The position numbers were made by a program, and so were the translations under genes. A stretch of DNA of 64,000 bases, from positions 291,693 to 355,692 of the forward strand of contig NZ_BMRP01000002.1 in assembly GCF_014648695.1 (NCBI RefSeq), written 5' to 3'. Below, in pieces: positions 18,613-27,022 of the stretch; the first letter of the stretch is position 1; every line of letters starts with the position of its first letter. The notes below the pieces were generated by a model that saw only the letters and a program-made list of their open reading frames with translations, did not search any database and had not been told where the DNA came from. The DNA comes from Streptomyces albospinus. Lineage in GTDB: Bacteria; Actinomycetota; Actinomycetes; Streptomycetales; Streptomycetaceae.

Positions 18613-19446
18613 GTGCGACGTCTTCCTACACTTGTCATGGGCATGCTACTGCTGCTGACCGCCTGCCAGCACGGAGCATCAGCCGCTCCTTCGCCGGCAT
18701 CCCCGCCTCCCACGCAGGCCGTTGCTCCGCGTCGATTCACCGTCTACGACACGACGTTCTACGCCCACCTCGATCTGACCCGGTACGGCGCGGCCAAGGC
18801 CGACATCATCTACGAGGGCCGGGTGGCGGCCCTCTCGGGGCAGCCCGTACGCAGCCCCGACGGCCGTCCCACCACCGAACTCCGCCTGCCGCCGAAGGCC
18901 GCCTACCAGAACCTGGTGCGGCAGCACATGGCAAACCCCGGGCCACTCGTCCTCGACTACGAGACCCTCTACCTCACGGGCACACCGGAGGTGGCCGAGC
19001 GCCACTACCGGAAACTGTCGACCCTGCTGACGTGGACGCGTGAAGTCGCCCCGCACAAGCGCATCGGCTTCTGGGATCTGCTCGGCAACACCAGCCGCCG
19101 CTACTACCCATGGGGCCGCGCCCTCGCGGCGCACGAGGATGTCTTCCTCCCCAGTCTGTACACGGACTCGAAGGACAGCGAGGCCAGATGGCAGCACCGG
19201 CTCGATCAGGCACGCGCCGAGGCGAAGCAACTCGCCCCCGGCAAACCCGTGTACCCGTTCCTGTGGCCCCAGTTCCGAGACCGAGCGGGATCCGGACGGT
19301 ACGTGTCCCCCGCGCTGTGGTCCTACGAGCTTCAAGCCTGCGGCAAGGCCGACAGGGCCGCCGTCGTGTGGGGAGGCGGCCCGCACGGCAACAGCGACAC
19401 CGCTTGGCTCGACATACTCAAGCGCTTCCTGGGCCACGGCTCGTGA
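18613..19446 (+). CDS. Secreted lipoprotein, glycoside-hydrolase-like
   Basis: A 277-residue protein with a type II signal: an Arg-rich start, hydrophobic core 'LVMGMLLLLTAC' and lipobox Cys at residue 18, followed by a Ser/Pro-rich spacer. The mature part looks like a TIM-barrel hydrolase: 'GPLVLDYETLYL' resembles a beta-4 acidic motif, and 'KPVYPFLWPQFRD' and 'QACGKADRAAVVWGG' recall hyaluronidase-like (GH56) barrels. That relation is weak and enzymatic activity is not established. It stands alone, with no obvious operon partner. Confidence 0.75.
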   Translation: MRRLPTLVMGMLLLLTACQHGASAAPSPASPPPTQAVAPRRFTVYDTTFYAHLDLTRYGAAKADIIYEGRVAALSGQPVRSPDGRPTTELRLPPKAAYQNLVRQHMANPGPLVLDYETLYLTGTPEVAERHYRKLSTLLTWTREVAPHKRIGFWDLLGNTSRRYYPWGRALAAHEDVFLPSLYTDSKDSEARWQHRLDQARAEAKQLAPGKPVYPFLWPQFRDRAGSGRYVSPALWSYELQACGKADRAAVVWGGGPHGNSDTAWLDILKRFLGHGS

Positions 19447-19958
19447 CCACACCCGGCCCGCCGGCCTGGCCTCGATCCACGACGCGCCCAGGCAGGTGAG
19501 CAGCACCACCACCGCGGCCAGCCGCCTCGTCCCCCGCCCGCCATAGCCGCCGCCCCCGCTCGTCGGGCCCCGCGAAGGGACCGCGGGCCGGGCGGTGCCC
19601 CACAGCTGGTGGTGCGCTCGACGTCATGGCGCCGATTGTCGGCGGCTGCGTACGGCGATCCCCTGCGCCTTGCGGACGGCCCCGCCTCCATCGACAGGCA
19701 GAGCCTCTGCCCCAGGGCAGCGGGACAGACAGGTGTCCTCCTCCGCTCCAGGGCGCCTGGCGGTCCCCGGCCGCCGGCCTCGACCGACCTCGTCCGGGAC
19801 GAAGAGGTCGTGGGTTCACCTCCCGCCACCCCGACGGGGAAGGAACCCGATGCGTCGGAGCGGGTCACCGCCCGGCTCGTTCCCCGGTGATTGCAGGCGC
19901 CGGACGGTGACGTCACGCAGTGAAGGGGGCAGCCCCTGGTCGAGCTTGCCCGTGGGGG
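19447..19958. other. Intergenic region downstream of the biosynthetic run
   Basis: A stretch of 512 bases. On the minus strand about 25 codons near 19455-19530 read like a signal or membrane helix ('RRLAAVVVLLTCLGASW'), but no start or continuation is evident, so it may be a gene fragment. A 10-bp palindrome GTGACGTCAC lies at 19907-19916. No intact gene was found. Confidence 0.4.
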
Positions 19959-20483
19959 TCACCTCTCCGGACTCTCCGGGGCAGGGGGCACACCCGGGGC
20001 GGCGTGCAGGGCCCCGTGCAGATGAACCAGGCTGTCACCGGGAGAGCCGATCCGTACGTACTCCACGACACAGACGATCAACTCGTGGTCACCCAGCCTG
20101 AGTTGGCGGTGTCGCGTGCCGACCAGCCACGCGGCACAGTCGTCGAGCAGCGGCACCCCGTGCGGGCCGGTGTGCCAGCGGGTGGGCGGCGCGAACCGGT
20201 CGACGCCGACGGCCGCGAACCGCTCGGCCACGTCGCGCTGGGCGGCGCCGAGCAGCTGGATCCCGAACCTCCGGCAGTCCTTGATCCTCGCCCGGGTCGA
20301 GGACGTCTCGGCGAGCGCGAAGGAGACCAGCGCCGGTTCGGCGCTCACCGAGGTGAACGAGGTGATCGTCACCCCGGCGGGGCCGGAGGGCGTGGCCGCG
20401 GTGAGCACCGCGACGCCGGAGGCGTGCCCCCGCAGTGCGGTGCGCAGCTGACCGGCGCCGACCGTGGGCGCCGCGGTGGTCAC
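19959..20483 (-). CDS. Flavin reductase family protein
   Basis: A 174-residue HpaC/ActVB-type NAD(P)H:flavin reductase: 'FASGVAVLTA'-like start ('HASGVAVLTAATPSGPAGVT'), 'SFTSVSAEPALVSFALAETS', and 'HELIVCVVEYVRIGSPGDS' with the usual GDH/DHE-type strand. Such enzymes feed FMNH2 to two-component monooxygenases; the NtaA-type monooxygenase at 29161-30540 is the natural partner. It is the last gene of the minus-strand run and overlaps the upstream ATP-grasp gene by 4 bases. Confidence 0.9.
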   Translation of the reverse strand: MTTAAPTVGAGQLRTALRGHASGVAVLTAATPSGPAGVTITSFTSVSAEPALVSFALAETSSTRARIKDCRRFGIQLLGAAQRDVAERFAAVGVDRFAPPTRWHTGPHGVPLLDDCAAWLVGTRHRQLRLGDHELIVCVVEYVRIGSPGDSLVHLHGALHAAPGVPPAPESPER

Positions 20484-21763
20484 GAGCCCGTCCCCGAGGG
20501 CGTGGTGCCGATCAGCCGTTCGGGGCGGGGGGCCACGGCCGCGATGGAGCGCGGTGTGCCCGACGCCGTGTCGGGTCGGGTCTTGATGGTGATCCGGGCG
20601 GCCAGTTCGTGGGCCAGGGCACGCGCTTCGTCGGCCGACTCGCCACGGACGATGAGCAGCCCGGACCGGTCGTACGACCAGGCGATGGGGGCCACCGTGT
20701 CACCGGGCGCGACGGAGATCTGGAGGGCCACCACCCGCGGATCGGCGCGCACCTCGTCGGCTCCGGTGACGGACTCGACGATGCCCGGCTCGGCGGTCAG
20801 GAAACGGATGGCGCCGCCGCCCCTGGCCGGGCCCGGTGCGATGGGCGCGGTACGGTCCGCGTACCAGAGGAAGCCCAGCGCGTCGATGTCGGTCCCGTAC
20901 ACCTCGTGGGCCAGGTCGGTGATCCGGTCGCCGCCACGCCGGTTGTGGGACTCCACCAGGCGGGGGCCGTCGGAGGTGAGGATCACCTCGGTGTGCGAGG
21001 GGCCGTCCTTGACTCCGACGGCGTCCAGCATCCTGGTGACCAGCGAATCGATCCGGGCCGTGGCGTCCGCGTCGAGGCCCGCCGGCTGTACGTGCCCGAC
21101 CTCGACGAACGAGTCCAGCTTCTCCTTGGCCGTGTACGCGACGACCACGTGCTCGCCGGCGAAGCTGAACGCCTCCACGCTGAACTCGGGGCCCTGGAGA
21201 TACTGCTCCATCACGAACGTGTGCAGCCCGAACTCCGCTGCCCAGGCCGCCACTTCCGGGACCGCGTCGGGGCCCTGCACCAGCCGCACGCCAAGGCTGC
21301 CGGATCCGTACCTGGGCTTGATCACCGCGGGCCCGAACTCGGCGACGAAGGCGCGGATGTCGGCCTCGTCGTGCCCCAGGCGGGAGGCGACCCCTTCGAT
21401 GCCCCGCTCGGCGAGCAGCTCCCGGAAGGCCAGCTTGTCCTGGAGCACGCGGACGGTGTCGAGGCCGGTGCCCGGCAGGCCGAGCGCCGTCGTCGCAGCC
21501 GCCGCCGACTCCAGTCCGTCTTCGATGATCGAGACGACCCGGGTCAGCGGCCGGTGCCGGTGCACGGCGGCGAGGAGATCGGCGACGGCCTGCGGGTCGC
21601 GGTAGTCCGTGAGGTGCGCCTCGGCCACCAACTCCAGCCCCGACGGGTCGAGTTCGTGCGGGCCGTGCACCCAGACGATGTCGAATCCGGCCTTCCGGGC
21701 CTTCTGCAGGGCGGCGACCTGGCCGCCGATGACCGCGATCCGCGGTGCGTTCTCGTACGTCAT
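20480..21763 (-). CDS. ATP-grasp domain carboxylate-amine ligase
   Basis: A 427-residue ATP-grasp enzyme. The N-terminal Rossmann-like part starts 'RIAVIGGQVAALQKARKAG'. The core has 'VLQDKLAFRELLAERGI', the glycine loop 'VIKPRYGSGSLGVRLV', 'HTFVMEQYLQGPEFSVEAF' and the metal-binding 'LVESHNRRGGDRI'. Relatives (BacD, TabS and similar) join amino acids through an acyl-phosphate. It is coupled by 4-base overlaps to both neighbours. With the second ATP-grasp ligase at 32337 it could build a di- or tripeptide without an NRPS. The substrate is unknown. Confidence 0.9.
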   Translation of the reverse strand: MTYENAPRIAVIGGQVAALQKARKAGFDIVWVHGPHELDPSGLELVAEAHLTDYRDPQAVADLLAAVHRHRPLTRVVSIIEDGLESAAAATTALGLPGTGLDTVRVLQDKLAFRELLAERGIEGVASRLGHDEADIRAFVAEFGPAVIKPRYGSGSLGVRLVQGPDAVPEVAAWAAEFGLHTFVMEQYLQGPEFSVEAFSFAGEHVVVAYTAKEKLDSFVEVGHVQPAGLDADATARIDSLVTRMLDAVGVKDGPSHTEVILTSDGPRLVESHNRRGGDRITDLAHEVYGTDIDALGFLWYADRTAPIAPGPARGGGAIRFLTAEPGIVESVTGADEVRADPRVVALQISVAPGDTVAPIAWSYDRSGLLIVRGESADEARALAHELAARITIKTRPDTASGTPRSIAAVAPRPERLIGTTPSGTGS

Positions 21764-22632
21764 GCGCGCAGCTCCCGTCCCGATGCGTTCTCCAGCCAGC
21801 GCACGACCTCGACGTTGTCGGCGCCCGCCGGCAGTTCCTCGTGCGCCTTCTCCCACAGCTCCTGGCAGGCATGGCCGAAGGCGGCGGGGCCGCCCGCGGA
21901 GTCGAGCAGCGACGTGCCGATGCGGATGTCCTTGAGCATCAGGCGCAGCGCGAAGCCCGAGTCGAAGGTACCGGGCAGCACATGGTCGGGGAGCTTGGTC
22001 TGCGAGGCGTGGTTGCGGCCGGTGGACGCGTTGATCACCTCCAGCATCGCCGCGGGTTCGAGGCCGAACGCCCGCCCGGCGAGCATGACTTCGGCGACCG
22101 CGGCGAGATTGACCGCGGAGAGCAGGTTGTTGAGCGCCTTCAGCGCGTGGCCCGCGCCCGCGGGACCCACCCGGTACACCTTGCCGAGCGCGCCGAGTAC
22201 GTGCTCCGCCCGTGCCACGTGCTCGGGTTCGCCCGCGGCCATCAGCGTCAGCTCACCCGCGCGCGCGGCGGCCGGGGAGCCGGAGACAGGCGCGTCCACC
22301 ACGGACACCTCGTGCGCGCCGGCCACGCGGCCGAGGGCCAGCGTGTCCTCGGGTGCCGAGGAGCCCGTGTCGACGATCAGGGAGCCCGCGGCAAGGTGCG
22401 GGAGCAGCTCCTCGGCCACCTGCCGAACGGCCGCTCCGTCCGGGAGCATGGTGACCACCACCGGCGCGGCCAGGTCCGCGACGCCCTCCGCCGTGCGCAC
22501 GCCCGGATGCTCACCGGCCGCCGCGGCGACGCTCGGATCGGCGTCGTACGCGACCACGTCGAACCCGCGCTCCGCGAGGCGACGGCACATCCCTCCGCCC
22601 ATGGACCCCAGTCCCGCAAACCCCACCCGCAT
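21760..22632 (-). CDS. NAD(P)-dependent oxidoreductase, 3-hydroxyisobutyrate dehydrogenase family
   Basis: A 290-residue beta-hydroxyacid dehydrogenase: Rossmann motif 'VGFAGLGSMGGGMCRRLA', the substrate loop 'VVDAPVSGSPAAARAGELT', the catalytic Lys region 'GAGHALKALNNLLSAVNLAA' and the C-terminal 'GFALRLMLKDIRIGTSL'. The family oxidises or reduces primary alcohols or aldehydes beta to a carboxylate. ATG 22632 follows AAAGGAA. In this cluster it could act on the hydroxymethyl product of the PanB-like enzyme, which is inference only. It overlaps the ATP-grasp gene by 4 bases. Confidence 0.9.
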   Translation of the reverse strand: MRVGFAGLGSMGGGMCRRLAERGFDVVAYDADPSVAAAAGEHPGVRTAEGVADLAAPVVVTMLPDGAAVRQVAEELLPHLAAGSLIVDTGSSAPEDTLALGRVAGAHEVSVVDAPVSGSPAAARAGELTLMAAGEPEHVARAEHVLGALGKVYRVGPAGAGHALKALNNLLSAVNLAAVAEVMLAGRAFGLEPAAMLEVINASTGRNHASQTKLPDHVLPGTFDSGFALRLMLKDIRIGTSLLDSAGGPAAFGHACQELWEKAHEELPAGADNVEVVRWLENASGRELRA

Positions 22633-22725
22633 GATTCGATCCGTTCCTTTCTCGGTACGTGTTGCTCGCGCGTCCGAGCGGACGCGTTCATTCCGTTCCG
22701 GCGCGCTCGTGGCGTGGCGCCGCTC

Positions 22726-23466
22726 TCATCCCGTGACGATGGCGGCCAGCCCCCGGACGAGGAGGACGAGCGCCGCGACGACCGCGAGGACAAGCACCGC
22801 GCCGCGCAACCGGCCGCCGCCGTCCACCCGCCGCCGGACCGGCCCCGACAGTGCGAATCCGGCCACCACCGCGGGCAACAGCATGGCCCCGAAGGCCAGT
22901 TGCTCGCCCGGCAGACGGCCCACGACGGTGAGGGAGCCGAGCGAGAGCAGCGTCCCTGCCGTGTAGAAGACGCTGAGGGTGCCGCGGACCGTGGGCCCGG
23001 GCTCCCGGTGGTAGACGAGCGCGATGAACGGCCCGCCGATGGACGACGTCGTCCCGGTGAGGCCCGCCACGGCGCCGGAGGCGAGCAGCGTGCCCCGGTT
23101 CCTGGGCAGCCTGGCCGGGTCGAAGGCGAGCAGCGAGACGACGCCCAGGGTGATGCCCGCCGAGAGCAGGTCGAGCGTCGACACCGAGACCACGAGGATC
23201 ACGTACGAGGCCGCCACCGTGCCCACGACCCGACCGGCCATCGCCCAGGAGACGCCGTACCAGTCGGTGTGGGAGATCTCCCGGACCGCCCCGAGCGCGG
23301 CCAGGACGGCGGCGACCAGGAGCAGTGACCCCGGCATGAGGCTCGGCGCGGCGATCTGCACCACCGGCGCCGACACCAGGGCGAGCCCCACTCCCAGGCT
23401 GCCCTGGACCAGCGCGCCGAGGAACACCGCGACGGACGCGAAGACCAGGACGGACAGTTCAGGCAT
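22726..23466 (-). CDS. TauE/SafE family transmembrane protein
   Basis: A 246-residue inner-membrane protein with about seven to eight hydrophobic spans, beginning 'VFASVAVFLGALVQGSLGVG', the first-helix motif of the TauE/SafE (sulfite exporter) family, repeated in the second half as 'GAVAGLTGTTSSIGGPFIAL'. Members export sulfite, sulfoacetate or other organic anions. It overlaps the MFS gene by 8 bases. In the cluster it may export a small anionic intermediate or by-product. Confidence 0.88.
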   Translation of the reverse strand: MPELSVLVFASVAVFLGALVQGSLGVGLALVSAPVVQIAAPSLMPGSLLLVAAVLAALGAVREISHTDWYGVSWAMAGRVVGTVAASYVILVVSVSTLDLLSAGITLGVVSLLAFDPARLPRNRGTLLASGAVAGLTGTTSSIGGPFIALVYHREPGPTVRGTLSVFYTAGTLLSLGSLTVVGRLPGEQLAFGAMLLPAVVAGFALSGPVRRRVDGGGRLRGAVLVLAVVAALVLLVRGLAAIVTG

Positions 23467-24688
23467 CGACGGGCACCCCCACGCGCATCCGCTCCCCGGC
23501 CGCGCGGGCGACCCGCTCGGCCGCGACGCCCGCCACCACGAGCACCGCAGCGGCCACCAACCAGCCGAGCGAACCCGAGCCGAGCAGCAGCCCGGTGACC
23601 ATCACGGGGCCGAGGACCCGCTGTCCGGCCACGCTCAGATTGAAGACGGACAGATAGCGTCCGCGCTGCTCCTCGGGGGCCAGGGCGATGGACAGGTCCC
23701 ACACCGCGGAGTTGGCGATCACCTCGGCCAGGGACAGCGTCACCACGGCGCCGGCCAGCCACGCCACCGCCGGCCCGCCCGCGACGGAGCCGGACGCGGC
23801 GAAGCAGAGACTGCTCACCGCGAGCACGGCGCCCGTCCACGTCAGCATCCGGGTGGTGCGCCGCTGGCCGGTCGCCAGCTTGCTGACCGGGATCTGGAGC
23901 ACCACGACGAGCAGGGTGTTCAGCGCGAACAGCACGGACACGGTGGCCCGCGGGGCATCCGTGTGCTCCAGGATCCACACCGGCATCGCGACCAGCAGCA
24001 TCGTGTCGAAGAAGAACAGCAGGAAGTTGAGCCCGGTCAGCGTCAGATAGCGCGCGTCGGGCAACACCCGGCCCTTGACCGGACGTTCCGCTGTGCCCTC
24101 CGGGGCGGCCTCGGCCGTCGGCGCGGCCAGCTCGGTCACCCGCAGCACGAGCACCGCACCGCCGAGGAAGGCGAGCCCGATGGCGACCAGCGTGACCCGG
24201 TAGGCGGCCTGGGTGTCGCTGGCGAGCGCCACGCCGGCCGCCATCGCGCCGACCCCGAGTCCGCAGTTGCGTACGACGTTGACCACCGCGAGCAGCCGGG
24301 TGCGCTCCGCACGCTCCGGCACGGCCACGGCGACCAGTGCCTGGAGCACCGGAGGCCCCGCCCGGTCGCACGCCACCGCGCACAGCGTCACCGCCATGAA
24401 CTGCCAGAAGTCCGTGACGAAGACGTACGCCGCACAGCACACCCCCCGCCCCAGATACACCGCGGCGAGCACCCGCCGTGCCCCGTACCGGTCGGCGAGG
24501 ACGCCGCCGAGCAGCGAGATCCCCAGGGCCACGACACCGGCGAGGGAGAGCCCGGAGGCCACCTGGTTCGCCGAGAGGTCCACTTGCCGGGTGAAGTACG
24601 CCATGGAGCTCGCCATGAACAGGCCGATGCCGAGCGACTGGACGAGGGCTGCGGCGGCGAGTCCGCGCCCGCCCGCGGTGAGCTTCAC
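23459..24688 (-). CDS. MFS transporter
   Basis: A 409-residue permease with about 12 membrane helices. The helix 2-3 loop motif is 'LLGGVLADRYGARRVL', a clear MFS motif A. The N-terminus is cytosolic and short. The GTG start at 24688 lies 1 base after the stop of the diiron oxygenase gene; the 3' end overlaps the TauE gene. As part of the biosynthetic run it is the most likely exporter of the end product. Confidence 0.9.
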   Translation of the reverse strand: MKLTAGGRGLAAAALVQSLGIGLFMASSMAYFTRQVDLSANQVASGLSLAGVVALGISLLGGVLADRYGARRVLAAVYLGRGVCCAAYVFVTDFWQFMAVTLCAVACDRAGPPVLQALVAVAVPERAERTRLLAVVNVVRNCGLGVGAMAAGVALASDTQAAYRVTLVAIGLAFLGGAVLVLRVTELAAPTAEAAPEGTAERPVKGRVLPDARYLTLTGLNFLLFFFDTMLLVAMPVWILEHTDAPRATVSVLFALNTLLVVVLQIPVSKLATGQRRTTRMLTWTGAVLAVSSLCFAASGSVAGGPAVAWLAGAVVTLSLAEVIANSAVWDLSIALAPEEQRGRYLSVFNLSVAGQRVLGPVMVTGLLLGSGSLGWLVAAAVLVVAGVAAERVARAAGERMRVGVPVDA

Positions 24689-24689
24689 G

Positions 24690-25682
24690 TCACTCGGCCC
24701 CGAAGTCGAAGTCGACCTGGTCCTCTAGCTCCATCTCGCGCACGATGCGCCGTACCCCGGAGAAGTCGCGCACCAACAGGTCGGTACCGGCCCGGCGGCG
24801 GCAGTCCTCGACGATCTCGTCGGCATTCTCGAACCCGGCCGCCCGCAGGATGCCGGGCCACACCGCGAAGTCCTGCTCCACGAAGGCGTGCAGCGCCTTG
24901 GGCAGCGAGTCGACGAAGGTGCGGCGCTGTTCGGCGTTCATGTGCACATACAGCGCCTTGGCGACCTCGACCATGACGGAGGAGTGCGCGGACTCGTCAC
25001 GGGCGTGCAGCCGGGGAACCAGGGCGTGCAGCGGCTGAACGGTCGTGTCGCGGGAGAGCAGTTCCAGGTAGGCGTTGACGCTGATCTCCGAGACGGTCGT
25101 CCACACCAGCTTCAGCAGGTCGCGCTCCCAGCGCTCCGACGCCTTCGCGTCGGCCTCGAGGAGCCGGCGGTAGGTGACCGTGTGCGGGTAGGCGGGCTCG
25201 CCGGTGATCTGCCGGACCTCGCGGGTGCGCTGCATCGCGATCATGTGCATGTACGTGTGCCAGACCTCGTCCACGTGCGTCTGCTGGACGGCGCGCTTGA
25301 GCTGGACGCCGTCGGCACCGGGGAAGGCGCCGTGCATGATCATGGCGAAGGTCGGGTTGGCGACGTACTCCTCGGCCGCGATGACCCGCTCGTTGTAGAC
25401 CAGCCAGGCCATGGTGAGGACCTTCTGGCGCTGCTCGGGCGTGGCCGCGAGGTACAGGGGGTGCTCGGCGAACGGCAGCAGGTGCTCCGGGTAGTCCGGC
25501 AGCCGCTCGTCGTACTCCTCCGGCTCCGATATCTGGTCCAGATCGGTGCGGATCGTGGCGCGCCGCGGCCAGGAGTCGGCGATCCGGCGCAGCACGCTCT
25601 CGTCGATGCCGTGCGCGTGGCCGTGCCCGTGACCTTCTTCGCGGTCGCCCTCGACGGTCTGCTCGTGCTCGGCGATGCTCAA
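24690..25682 (-). CDS. AurF-like diiron N-oxygenase
   Basis: A 330-residue non-heme diiron enzyme. All seven expected iron ligands can be placed: Glu104/105 in 'AAEEYV', Glu139 and His142 in 'DEVWHTYMH', Glu199 in 'TVSEISVN', and His226-x3-Glu230-x2-His233 in 'HARDESAHSS', the same spacing as in AurF. Such enzymes oxidise an amine to hydroxylamine, nitroso or nitro. A His/Gly-rich stretch ('GHGHGHAHG', residues 17-25) precedes the domain. The start is TTG 25682, overlapping the upstream stop; no ATG or GTG is available before the core. The amine substrate is unknown. Confidence 0.87.
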   Translation of the reverse strand: MSIAEHEQTVEGDREEGHGHGHAHGIDESVLRRIADSWPRRATIRTDLDQISEPEEYDERLPDYPEHLLPFAEHPLYLAATPEQRQKVLTMAWLVYNERVIAAEEYVANPTFAMIMHGAFPGADGVQLKRAVQQTHVDEVWHTYMHMIAMQRTREVRQITGEPAYPHTVTYRRLLEADAKASERWERDLLKLVWTTVSEISVNAYLELLSRDTTVQPLHALVPRLHARDESAHSSVMVEVAKALYVHMNAEQRRTFVDSLPKALHAFVEQDFAVWPGILRAAGFENADEIVEDCRRRAGTDLLVRDFSGVRRIVREMELEDQVDFDFGAE

Positions 25683-27022
25683 CTCAAGTCCCCTTCGGAT
25701 ACGCGGTCTTGTGCGTCTTGTGCGTCTTGCGCGGCCGACGCGATGGAGTCGGCGAGGAGGGCGAGACCGGGCGCCAGCGCTTCGGCGTCCGCCACGATCG
25801 GTGGCATGACCTTGAGGACCTGGCCGCGGGCGCCGGACGTCTCCACCAGGAGCCCGCGCGTGAAGGCGGCCCGTGACACCCGGTCCGCGAGCGTCGGGTC
25901 GGTGAAGCCGAGCCCGCGGATCAGGCCGCGGCCCAGCACGGTGCAGCCGAGGTCCGCGAACCGGGCGGCCAGTTCGGTGAGTCGGTCCTCCAGGGCGGCG
26001 GCGTTGCGCCGTACCTGCGGGGCGAACTCCGGATCCGCCCATCGGTCCAGGCAGGCCGTGGCGGTGACGAAGGCCAGGTTGTTGCCGCGGAAGGTGCCGC
26101 TGTGCTCGCCGGGGCCCAGCTGGTCGAGCTCGGGGCGGACCAGGACGAGGGCCATCGGCAGGCCGAAGCCGCTGATGGACTTGGACAGGCAGATCAGGTC
26201 GGGGACGATGCCCGCCTCTTCGAAGCTGAAGAAGGTGCCGGTGCGCCCGCATCCGGCCTGGATGTCGTCGACGATCAGCAGGATGCCCCGCTCGCCCGCC
26301 ACTTCGGCGAGCCTGCGCAGCCACGGCGCGCTTGCCGCCGCGAGGCCGCCCTCACCCTGCACGGTCTCCACCACGAAGGCCGCGGGCAGGTCGATGCCGC
26401 TGCCCGGGTCGTCGAGCAGGCGGGTGAGGTAGTCGATGGTGTCGACGCCTTCGCCCGCGTACCCCTCGTACGGCATCCGCGTGACGTGGCCGAGCGGCAC
26501 CCCGGCCGCCCCGCGCTTGAACGAGGTGGCGGACGCGGCGAGCGCGCCGAGCGAGAGGCCGTGGAAGCCGCCGGTGAAGGCGATGATGTCGGTGCGTCCG
26601 GTGACCCGGCGGGCCGTCTTGAACGCCGCCTCGACGGCGTTGGTGCCGGTCGGCCCGGTGAACTGCACCCGGTGGTCGAGCCCGCGCGGCGCGAGCACCA
26701 CCTCGCGGAAGCGGTGCAGGAACGCGGCCTTGGCGCCGGTGTGCAGGTCGAGGCCGTGGACCGGCCCGTCGGCCTGGAGGTACTCGATGAGGGCGGCGCG
26801 CACCTCGGGCGGGTTGTGGCCGTAGTTCAGCGCACCGGCGCCCGACAGGAAGTCGATGTACTCGCGGCCTTCCGCGTCCCACATGCGGTGTCCCGCCGCC
26901 CGCGTGAAGACGGCGGGAAAGCGCCGGCAGTAGGTGCGTACGGCCGATTCGAGCTCGTCGAAGACGGCCGTGTCCGATCCGGGGGTCGCCGGCCCTGCGG
27001 TGACCGGTTCGGCGGTGGTCAT
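25679..27022 (-). CDS. Class III aminotransferase, EctB-like
   Basis: A 447-residue PLP enzyme close to diaminobutyrate-2-oxoglutarate transaminase (EctB): 'YIDFLSGAGALNYGHNPPEV', 'VQFTGPTGTNAVEAAFKTAR', 'GFHGLSLGALAAS', the Asp in 'LLIVDDIQAGCGRTG' and the PLP-Lys in 'LICLSKSISGFGLPMA'. EctB converts aspartate semialdehyde to 2,4-diaminobutyrate; no ectA or ectC is nearby, so a different terminal-aldehyde substrate is likely. It overlaps both neighbours by 4 bases. The C-terminus has a short AQDAQDAQD repeat. Confidence 0.92.
   Translation of the reverse strand: MTTAEPVTAGPATPGSDTAVFDELESAVRTYCRRFPAVFTRAAGHRMWDAEGREYIDFLSGAGALNYGHNPPEVRAALIEYLQADGPVHGLDLHTGAKAAFLHRFREVVLAPRGLDHRVQFTGPTGTNAVEAAFKTARRVTGRTDIIAFTGGFHGLSLGALAASATSFKRGAAGVPLGHVTRMPYEGYAGEGVDTIDYLTRLLDDPGSGIDLPAAFVVETVQGEGGLAAASAPWLRRLAEVAGERGILLIVDDIQAGCGRTGTFFSFEEAGIVPDLICLSKSISGFGLPMALVLVRPELDQLGPGEHSGTFRGNNLAFVTATACLDRWADPEFAPQVRRNAAALEDRLTELAARFADLGCTVLGRGLIRGLGFTDPTLADRVSRAAFTRGLLVETSGARGQVLKVMPPIVADAEALAPGLALLADSIASAAQDAQDAQDRVSEGDLS

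Noticed and set aside
25679..27022. Ectoine biosynthesis locus
   Set aside because: Only an EctB-like gene is present; no ectA, ectC or ectD lies nearby and the neighbours belong to another pathway.
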